NCBI RefSeq assembly: GCF_001039355.2
Contig: NW_019774469.1
Span: 151,597-215,596, forward strand
Source: Lingula anatina
Taxonomy: Eukaryota; Brachiopoda; Lingulata; Lingulida; Lingulidae
Direction of reading: 5' to 3'
DNA length: 64,000 bases
Both the position numbers and the translations under genes were made by a program. The notes below the pieces were generated by a model, which saw only the letters and a list, made by a program, of their open reading frames with translations, was not told the origin of the DNA and did no database searches. This document shows positions 11,856 to 20,861 of this stretch, piece after piece. The first letter of the stretch is position 1. Every line of letters begins with the position of its first letter.

Positions 11856-12893
11856 GGATTAATGGGTGTTGTGTTGATATCCGGTTGCGCCGTTTTTCGA
11901 TGCAGCCAGATAACCTCCTGGCGACTGAAACCCCCGCTTGTGGTATCAAACCGGCTGCCAACAAGTCGGCGACTGCTTTGCGACTGATTTTCAACCGGAT
12001 GTGTGGTTTTCCCTTTGTCTTTTTAACCCCAGGCCTTTGCCAATTACAACGTAATTAAATCGTGGCAGGTCGTGCGCACCGTGTACTTTTTACACTCTCA
12101 TCCTTGTAGTGAGAATACCAAGTACTGGAAAGGTTGTTAAATTGTTTGTATTGAAACTATTTTTATTCAAGATTATTGGACACATTTAACGATCTGCTCA
12201 ATTATTTGTAGATAATTTTGATGGTTAAAATATGATATTAAATAATAATAATTATACATTGCTGATGATTTGTTTAGATTTTCTGCTTTCTCTGCATTTG
12301 TATGTTTGTTTCATGGTTTACTCAAATTTTAAATGACATACAGCGATAAAACATAGCCTCACATTAATTTTTTAGATTTCGTAAGTTTGAAAAACTTGGT
12401 ATATGAAAGCCTTGGCAATTATTGTAAAAAGTGTAAAATCTTGCAAACAAATGGAATTTTTTTCTTTTTGTAAAACATTATAATCTATAATCTTGACATT
12501 TAGAAGGTATAGGTGACAATTATGTAAAAAAGGCTTGCCAAAATAGACGACCATCCTACGCCTATTTTATTGCGGTCGCTTGCAACCTTCCTGCCTTCCT
12601 GCGACATGTCTTCGAATGCCTGCGACCGGCAAAAAAACCTGTTAGCGGCCAAGCGACCAAAGGCCGTCAATCGACCACGGAGTTACAACTGCAACCTTCT
12701 AGCGACCTACTGACAACCAAGAAGAGACCGATTGACAACCTTTAAGATACCGATATTTTTCATCTTTAGTCGCACTTGTTGTCGGTGCTCAAAAAATGGC
12801 CTTCATGTGTCAACGATCGCAGGCAATCTGTTAGCAACCTTATGCGACCCCTAAAACCAATGGCAACCTCCTTGCGACTAACCCAGGCTTATA
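11856..12893. mobile_element. Non-autonomous element with GCGACC/GCAACC motif arrays
   Basis: Two motif-dense flanks (about 11866-12010 and 12553-12890) contain many copies of GCGAC, GCAACC and their complements, around an AT-rich middle (about 12010-12550) with no coding sequence. Subterminal motif arrays of this kind are typical of transposase-binding sites in non-autonomous DNA transposons. Boundaries are approximate and no family is assigned. It lies in the spacer between the two duplicated units. Confidence 0.5.
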
Positions 12894-13010
12894 CCCCCTT
12901 TACACTGGACGGCGTCCTAATTTAGGCAACGCACTCTGATTGGCTAAGACCTTGGGAACTCCTGCGGTTGACGTCTTCTCTATTTTGGGGAGAGGACGTT
13001 CTCCAATACA
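12894..13010. mobile_element. Fragment of TIR element (CCCCCTTTACACTGG family)
   Basis: Bases 12894-12917 match the 24-bp terminal repeat found at 49381-49404 and inverted at 50417-50440. The internal sequence soon diverges and no inverted right end was found, so this is a truncated or distant family member. It directly abuts the GCRACC-array element. Confidence 0.6.
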
Positions 13011-13838
13011 GACTTGGATTTGAAACAATTTACTTTTTAAATTGTCATCTACCCCAAAGGTGAATTTTGCTTTAGATCGTGACCGACATACGTAAGAAAA
13101 AGTTTGAGATATGTTTCATTTTTGCTCATATCGGTAAGATGCCCTTTAAATAGGATGATAGGATAAGCAGACCAAAGTATCTCATTGCCACCATAGTGTC
13201 CATGTCTTTGGTGGGGAAAAGAAGCATTGCAGAACCAAAATCATTTTGAGTCAGTGTGCATTCTCCAGGTTGTCAAAATTGGTATCATACAAATTGAATA
13301 TGCTCGCGTTTTTTGCTTCCCTTGTCAACCAAATGAAGGAAGTGTGGCAAACACTCAACTTCCACAGATGGATATATAGTCGGGGGCACGTGCTCTGCCG
13401 GAAATGTTTGACAATGCAGTATATGCTGCATTTGGATCGAGGCTTTAAGGAAATTATAATTTTTTTTCGCTTACGTAGAAATATCAGAGTAAAATTTAGA
13501 TACACGTATGCTAACATAAATGTGCGTCTTTCTGGGTCACGTATTCAGGATTTTTTAAATAAGGAGCCGAAAAATTCCTGACGGCGGTTTCTGATTGGTT
13601 CAATCTGACTTCCTCAATAAAGCACATAGCACGGTTCAAAAATATTCGGTAAACAAGGTAATTTTGACATGTACAAAAAGTAATTGATTCTGAAATAAAA
13701 TTAAATGTCCATCAACACATGTTCTCTCGAGACTAATTACTGAAATAACATTCAAAATGGCGCTGTTCCCGGTGTACCTCCAGGGTACGAGGAAATAGTT
13801 TAATTTCTGTTTAATGGGGAAAAGTAGATACAGGTAGG

Positions 13839-13846
13839 TATAAAAA
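13839..13846 (+). promoter_or_regulatory. TATA box of vWA gene copy B
   Basis: TATAAAAA, 75 bases upstream of the ATG at 13921, in the same position as in copy A. Confidence 0.6.
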
Positions 13847-13920
13847 GACGCCAGTCTCCGTGAAGCACCAATGAACTTCCTGTAGGTGATAAAGGAAGCT
13901 AACATCTGACGTCACTGAAG

Positions 13921-15022
13921 ATGAACCTATCCGCATTGCTACTGTTGACCGCCGTGGGCGCGGCGTGTATAAACCAGCGAGTGGACGCTCTTACAATTGA
14001 CCAAATTATTGGACTGTTGATGGGCGGCTCTCCTCCCTACTGGAAGGTGATATTTGACGTTGACAGCAGCGGAAGCATAAATACTACTGAGTGGTACTAT
14101 TCCAAACAAGCGACGTTGGTAGGTTATTCTACATTTGGGCAATTAATTAACTTTAATTTTACGAATGCCCTTTGTTTTACAGGGTAAATGATTCTGATTA
14201 TTAATTTTAAAAATGTTTATTGGCTAAATAGATCTTTTTCTTATCTGGACGCTGTATCAACAATACGGTAACTCTGTTTCAGCCTACTAGGTTTCGAGCA
14301 TGTAGTAACAGTATAAGTCTGTAGATGACCGTCAGAATCATTTTATCATGGGTACTGCGTATTTGACTTCGGTTCAGCCAGATTTGATCATGAAGAATGC
14401 CATTAAATGGGTTGTTATGTTCTCAAGGGGATGGTCACTGGAGAGTGATCCCGAAGTACTTGTATGGGCAGTTAGGAAAAAGTTCAAGTGTATTTTGTTG
14501 TAATATTACCCCAAATCAGCACAAAGAAAGACGCATTATTGAATAATTAGATGCATGCAGGAAAAAACTCATTTTCGGTATCTGGATGATATTAAAGATA
14601 TACAATATCCTTAAGATGGATCTATTTTGTGGACCAATACCTATATCAAGCAGTATAATTTACCTTTGTGTTTCACTCGTTGGATAAAAGTGGAATCATT
14701 TATATTAGAGGTTTAGTTAAAGAAAATAGACTTTGTACTTATGAAGAGATTTCACAGGTGGTTGGGCAGAAAGGAATAACCTTTATCAATATATATCAAA
14801 TTAATAGAAATTGCATTACTCATCAGTTAATTAAAAATTATGGTTAATCAGGAGAGCATAAATAAACCTTTGAAGGAATGCAACTAAAAGATATTACTTC
14901 CAGAGAAGTAAGATTAAAACTTGCTTTGAATAAATCAGAAGAATCCAATATTGCTTAATGAAAGAGTACCATGTGTAGTGTGGAATGATATATTTTTGGA
15001 ATGTAATTAATCTGGCATTAGC

Positions 15023-15080
<58 letters not shown>

Positions 15081-17758
15081 GAAAAGCATAAACTGATATT
15101 GTGTCATTTTTGATCAACATTGTGTTTTATTTTCACTTGTAAATACTTTGAAATTGTGAATGAATTTTAATTGAAAATTGATCATGAAGAATGAAATAAA
15201 ATATTCTTACACTTGTAAATGCTAAATAAACTAGGTTGGTGACACAGTTAAACTGCCACTTATAATTGCTTTTTTTAACAATTTGACAAGGAACCGTTGC
15301 TGTGATACTGTCGCTGAAAATTACTAAGCTGATATAGCCTTTACTACATTCATTCTCCTTCAGGATACCCTTTTCATAATTGACAACACGCCAGCTGCGG
15401 ACAGCGTCCATCCTATTAGACACAGGATCGGGTTGGTGCGATTCTCTGACGAAGATGTTACTAAAGTTATTTTCGGTTTGGGCACGTATGGGCTCTTTTC
15501 ACAGAACTATATGGCAATTGCAAGTGTGCCGAAAAAAGGTACGATATTAAAAACAGTCTTAGACTGGGTTTCCGAAACCCTATCGTACTAGCAGTTTCGA
15601 TCTTACTCCGAGGGGACTCTTGCTAAATTGCGTTTAGTTTAATTTGCTTAAATGTCTGTCGCGCCCACTGAAGCTAGTGGGTAAACTGTAAATTGTAAAT
15701 TGAGAGATTAATAATATTTCATTTTAATTTTCGTGAAGATTCATATGCACCACCGTTTGGCTCGTGGAATATGAAAGGTAACTTTTTATATATGCATATG
15801 CATAATTTTGCGAACATGATATCCGAACAGAAACAATGCACGGATAAAAGATAATAATATAATAATAATATATTTATTTCAAGTCTAAAATCCATAAAAT
15901 GTTCAATAGACTATACAACATAAAATACAAAGAAGTTTATAGATAAAAATGGTTAAGATATATTTTATATAAATAAGAGCTAAACTAAATTGTAATAAAC
16001 AGTAATTAAAAGTAAAAAATCCAAGGTTTCTTTAAAATTGTAAAATTTCAAATTCATGAATAAAATGTCTTAAAAATATGAGTTTTTAATTCCTTTTTAA
16101 AAGATTCTTGTGATTCTATTTGTTTAATAAAAATTGGCAACTTATTCCACTCTACTGGTGCAGCTACACAAAATGATATGTCACCATATGATTTTAACCT
16201 TGATTTTGGAACTTTCAGTAAAAGTTTGTCACCAGACCTCAGGGATCTTTGAGGGCTATAATGTTTGACTAGATCAGTTATATATGGTGGAGCTAGATTA
16301 TAAAAAGCAGCATGTGTAAAAACTAAAACCTTAAATAAAATTCTGGCCCTAACTGGTAACCAGTGCAGATGCTTTAAAATTGGAGTGATATGGCAATCCC
16401 TAGGCTGTAGCATTAAAAGCCGTGCTGAGATATTCTGGATGCGTTGTAATCTTTTGATCTTATCATCTGGACATCCATATAATACAGAATTGCAAAAGTC
16501 TAGCCTGGAAGTTACCAATGAGTGTATAACAGTAGCAGCAGATGATTGATTCATATGTTTCCTTATGGTGCCAATATTCCGAATGTTGAATAAACAAGAC
16601 CTTGTGATGTTGGAGATCTGTTTGTCCATTGAAAGTGTAGAATCAAAGTATACTCCTAAATTTTTTACATGGGGGGAGGAAAATGCCATACTAGCTCCAA
16701 TTTTAAGTTGCAAGTTGTGAGCAAGGCCCTTGTTGTGGGGTTGAGTAATGACTAAAAATTCCGTTTTTCCATCATTTATCTTCAATTTGTTTAAAATGAG
16801 CCAACCTCTGAGGTCTGATATGCAATCAACAATTGTGTTCACAGACAATGCTGGATCATGGATGTTACAAGATGTGTACACCTGGGTATCATCGGCATAA
16901 AAGTGGTAACCTATCTTATGATAACGCAGAATTGCTCCAAGGGGTAACGTGTAAACACAAAACTTAAGCGAGCCAAGCACGCTCCCCTGAGGAACACCAA
17001 ATAAAAGCTGTGAGAGTTCAGAAAGCACACCATTTATATTAACTTGATGCATTCTCCCAACAAGATAGGATCGTAAAAGATCTAAGGCCTTACCTTAAAG
17101 ATAAGCTGTTCATTGGTACTGAAACCAACAAAATTTCTTTGCGATTGCAGGAATTCAAACAAACACTAAGAAAGGACTGCAACTCTGCCAGAACGAACTT
17201 GGCGTTCAAGGCAAGCGACTTGTGTGGATGACAACAGACGGAAAATCTAATCAAGGGGGCAACCCTGTCCCAAAGGCAAACGCTATGAAGAGCACGGGTA
17301 GATTTCAATTTGTTTCGAAGCATAGAAAATAGGGAAAAGGAAACATACATGTATCATTTGACTAATAAACCAAAAGATCATCCATCTACATGTATCAGTC
17401 ACAGATATCTTTTGGTTTTCTCTTTATTCTAGGCAACATTCAGTTCTGACTATTGTCAAATTGGGTTCCATTAAGTTGTTCCTTTCCTTCACTTTGTTAT
17501 CAATATATCATAAAAGATGACGCTATACGATACTGGTGCTGTTGTTCGGTTTCAGGAATCGTCATCTGTGTCGTGGCCGTGGGACCCGATACCAACATGA
17601 CAGAAATAAATGACATGGCATCCTGGTTATGGATTCCTGGTTACATAAAGCCCAAACGCTGCGTCCTTGAGTTCGAGTCCTTCCAGGCCTATAAAACCGC
17701 TGCGCGTGCCGCAAGAAATAGAGTTGTGCCTGCAAGACGTAACCGAAGAATAAAATAG
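13921..17758 (+). CDS. Secreted single von Willebrand A-domain protein, copy B
   Basis: Exons 13921-14118, 15364-15538, 17151-17297 and 17556-17758 (TAG) have the same lengths and phases as copy A and encode 240 residues. The signal peptide is MNLSALLLLTAVGAAC. The metal-ion site is intact: FDVDSSGSI, threonine in GIQTNT and VWMTTDGKSN. Differences from copy A concentrate in helices between the MIDAS motifs (for example SDEDVTKVIFGLG and LQLCQNELGVQGKR) while MIDAS and core strands are unchanged. This suggests both copies make folded proteins with possibly different ligand surfaces. Intron 2 contains a 5'-truncated LINE ending about 60 bases before the exon 3 acceptor, and intron 1 an older LINE remnant and a (TA)n tract. 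AATAAA is at 18014-18019. Confidence 0.88.
14470..14990 (+). mobile_element. LINE remnant (C-terminal part of an L1/Tx1-like ORF2)
   Basis: In intron 1 of vWA copy B. A short open stretch reads DKSGIIYIRGLVKENRLCTY then EEISQVVGQKG...NIYQI, the pattern of the C-terminal region of L1/Tx1-type ORF2 proteins (GI.YI.DL...F..YEE). Upstream and downstream frames are broken. Limits are approximate, and a (TA)n tract follows. Confidence 0.5.
15026..15077. repeat. (TA)n microsatellite
   Basis: About 26 TA units in intron 1 of vWA copy B, directly after the LINE remnant. Confidence 0.95.
15560..15710. repeat. Possible MITE fragment (TTAAATGTCTGTC family)
   Basis: Contains TTCGATCTTACTCCGAGGGG and CTTAAATGTCTGTCGCGCCC, which resemble the better preserved copies at 19430-19642 and 45610-45760. 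Decayed; limits approximate. Confidence 0.4.
15845..17092 (-). mobile_element. 5'-truncated CR1/L2-like LINE
   Basis: An intact 332-codon open frame (17052-16054) on the minus strand encodes the second half of a reverse transcriptase: FGVPQGSVLG, the catalytic FYADDTQVY, KTEFLVI, LGVYFDSTLS, then the conserved tail (TSRLDFCNSVLYGCPD, LHWLPVRARILFKV, RSLRSGD). This arrangement is typical of CR1/L2-group non-LTR elements. The frame stays open upstream only to a TAA near 17090, where homology stops, so the endonuclease and the first reverse transcriptase motifs are missing. The 3' end is AT-rich with TAATAATA units (about 15850-15872). It sits antisense in intron 2 of vWA copy B and is absent from copy A. 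The open frame suggests fairly recent insertion. Confidence 0.85.
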
Positions 17759-18756
17759 GCTTAAGCTACGTACAGAAAGTCCCCTGGACTGAATAGGGAA
17801 TGACATCCCAGTCGCCTGTTTTCACCAAACTCATGAATTAACTACGCTAGCACCTTCAAAATATCAAATCCTTTGTCAACGCATATATTCTTGCTCTTGT
17901 TATAGATGTAAAATGTAATGCCACATTTATCCGTTACATCGGTGCTGACTTTTGCCAAGGACTTTCAGTTTCAGATTTCCACTTTGTGTTACACAACACA
18001 CATTCCTAATAGAAATAAACAGCGGCTTAGATTATCTTTTGTTATGTGTAATTATGTTCCTGAAAGAAGGCTGGTCACTCAAACCTGACTGGTCACTCAA
18101 ACCCAAGGTCAAGGTTTATTGTCCTTAGTGCTATTGCCGGTAGGTCCTCTAACTACTAAAGAAGTGGGGAGGGGAGGGTACGACAGTTCAGCCAAAGGAA
18201 AAAGCTGGATGGCAGTCTGGGTTTGAGTTCTTGTCTTGAAAAGACGTTTTCCTTAGTGATTCCCTACTTATCCGGTGGAATGTGACAGATAATGAAAGAG
18301 AGTCCGCTTCCCATACATTTGTACAGTTGAGCCTCGTCCTAGATTTTGACCCACTTAGGTCACACTAACCCTATATGGAGGACAGACCTTCTGTCACACG
18401 GGCCCTCAGTTTCGTTACACCGGCACAGACCAGTCATACGCCATTCAGTTACGGAATGAGGGTGGGGGAGGTTGGGTTGGGGGGGGGGCACAATCCGAGG
18501 CCTGTCATTCTAAATCCCCTCCCCTCCTTTGAATAATCATTGATCAGCCCCTGAATTTTAACAGAGAATTTTAACAGAGATCCACCAACAGAGATCCACC
18601 CGACAACTTTTATGAGCATATAGAATGTGCTGAACATATTCTTGATGCCATATTGAAACACATGAAATTACAGGTGTTTTTTCTTGTAAAAGCAAGACGC
18701 ATTAAACTTGCATAAATACGGCTAGCAATTAAACGTACTAGTATTTTCAAGGAGAC

Positions 18757-19246
18757 ATTATGGAGTCCATTGCATCAAACATTTGCTGCCTGACGATTTA
18801 AGATTACATCCGTCTAATGGCCATTTTAGCGCTAGACGTTGCCCGTGTGTGCATGCAAGGTCGAGGTCCTGAAGGTCGTCCTTATGTCACATCTATCGTA
18901 TAGCACTAACGCATCAGAAAAAAACGTCCAATGCAAAGGCAAGCGCAGGGGGATTCGCAAGCATTACGTCGTGTACGCAAGCAGACTTTGGTGCACGTTC
19001 ACACACCCGTAGAGAGAATGTGTAAAGCATGTTCAAAAAACTACAATTTCACACGCTGCTTGTATCTTCATTTTACCACGCTGGGCACAGGGTGATGGTT
19101 TACGTGCAAAATACAGTTGCGCGCTTAAACGATGCCACATTCGATGCTGATGCATACGTCTTTACGCTAGGTGTGACAGAGCCTTAATTACTTAGCGAGT
19201 GTACAGCGTCCATGATTTAAACATTTCTGTACTCACCATAACGGTT
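18757..19246. repeat. Copy B-specific insertion of unknown type
   Basis: Copy A runs without a break from GTATTTTCAAAGAGACATTT into GGTTTGACCGGTATCTTCTT; in copy B about 490 bases are inserted at that point. The insert is less AT-rich than its surroundings, has no open frame and shows no clear terminal repeat. Confidence 0.6.
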
Positions 19247-19429
19247 TGACCGGTATCTTCTTGAACATTTTTAAAGATTTTTTTGTACAATTTTTGTACC
19301 TGCATTTTCAAAGCTTTGCATTGCACTGCATTGTTGGCATAATTGAACTCCAGAATAATTAATGTTTTAACGTAAAACTATAAGAAATGCAGTTATGTTC
19401 ATTAAATTGTTATTTGATATTTTAGGCTG

Positions 19430-19642
19430 TATTCCCAGAGCTTTTAGATCGATCTATCCCCGCGGGGAGTCTCACTAGATTACTGTCAGATAATCCGGCT
19501 TAAATGTCCGTCCCGCCTACTATAAGCTGTAAAGGGATAATTAACTTTCGTTTCCGCTCGGCTGACAGCTATTTAGCGTGAACCCCCAGGGAGTTAGGTC
19601 GATCTAAAATAGATCGATCTAATCTCTGGAAATGGGGTCTTA
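19430..19642. mobile_element. MITE with AGATCGATCTA subterminal repeats
   Basis: Inserted in copy B only (copy A is continuous at about 9018). Ends are roughly inverted: ATTCCCAGAGCTTTTAGATC at left, and AGATCGATCTAATCTCTGGA at right. The interior GGGGAGTCTCACTAGATT and TTAAATGTCCGTC recur at 45610-45760. No coding capacity. Confidence 0.7.
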
Positions 19643-19954
19643 GTGTTATTGGTATGATATCAATGGTATTTTGGAAATATTTTCTCAATTTGTTTTAAGT
19701 TTCAAAGCTCAAAATCATTGAAACAACGCCACAAAATAATTTAAAGTCAAATGTAAAAGTCAAAGAAATCGACATGTTCATATAAAGCACATTTATTCAC
19801 AAATCTGGTGAACAGTTAAAAACTAAAACAACATGATAAGGCTTAATTCCACAATGCTCTTATTGTAAAGTCAGCTCAATGTCTTAACTGGAGAGAGAGG
19901 GAGCCTGGTTAGGCGTTTCTTTATAGCTCTTATCACAACAGGCAGCAGAGTTTC

Positions 19955-20768
19955 TTAATAATTCTTGCCGTAGCCGTAGCCAGCGTCGTATCTGGGGGCG
20001 TAACCAGCGTCGTATCTGGGAGCGTAACCAGCGTCGTAACCTTTGTTGTAGCCGTAGTTGACGTGGACGCGGGGAAGACCTGGACACTGGGCAGGCTTGT
20101 TGATGACCAGGTGACCAGCACAGCAGTCCTGGTAGCGTCTGTTGTAGATCACTCCGCCACAGCAGTCCTCGTTGTAGGTGCTGTAAGCGTTGCCGCCGCA
20201 GCTAGAGGAGAAAGAAGCGTTACGTTATGAATACGTATCTGACCAATCTATACTGGGTTGCAATACATGGTGATACTTACTGTCTTTTTAAAGATAGAAT
20301 ACTATCCCTTTTGAAGATGAGAGAGAGAGAGAGAGAGAGAAACATATAGGCAGTATCGTATAACTACATGTATAGTACGTATTTAACAAGACGTCTTGAA
20401 AACAGTTTTAACCATTTTCCGGAGCAATTTAATATATTGCACGCTCTTATTCCTCTGAACTTATCTCAGGAATTCAAAATGATAAATCAAATAATGGAGA
20501 ACGTGCCCAAAAAGTAAATTTTCCACAAAGATCTTACGGGATATCCACAGGCAGCATAATTTTAACATAAAATTCAAAAATTCACAATGTTCATTACTTA
20601 CCTAGAGATGTAATCCTCAGGGCGGCCTGCAATCTGGTAGCCGTAGCCTTTCTTGGCGTAGCCGCGGGTGTTGTACCCGTATCCATGGCGACCATAACTG
20701 CCGATCCTGTCCACGTAGACAGCGGTGGCTGCGGCCACGAGGAGTGTGAGGACTACCAGCTTCATCAT
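19955..20768 (-). CDS. Secreted Tyr/Gly-rich galaxin-like protein, copy B
   Basis: Exons 20768-20602 (ATG; donor GTAAGT) and 20201-19955 (TAA) encode 137 residues. The signal peptide and CC modules match copy A (NEDCCGGVIYNRRYQDCCAG). The only notable change is one extra unit of an eight-residue repeat in the tail, giving DAGYAPRY twice before DAGYGYGKNY. Tyr/Gly repeat tails that change length are common in skeletal-matrix and adhesive proteins. The gene converges with vWA copy B, 2.2 kb apart. The TATA motif is at 20854-20861 and TTTATT at 19792-19797. The role is inferred from composition. Confidence 0.82.
20318..20341. repeat. (GA)n microsatellite
   Basis: Short GA run in the intron of galaxin-like copy B, counterpart of 9729-9771. 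Confidence 0.95.
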
Positions 20769-20853
20769 CTTGAACGTGTGACAGCAGGACCACGGGGCGA
20801 CTGGGACAGTTAGTGTTATGCCAGCAAGATGCCAGAGACGAACATTGGCGCAG

Positions 20854-20861
20854 TTTTTATA
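20854..20861 (-). promoter_or_regulatory. TATA box of galaxin-like gene copy B
   Basis: TATAAAAA on the minus strand, in the same position relative to the ATG (20768) as in copy A. Confidence 0.6.
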
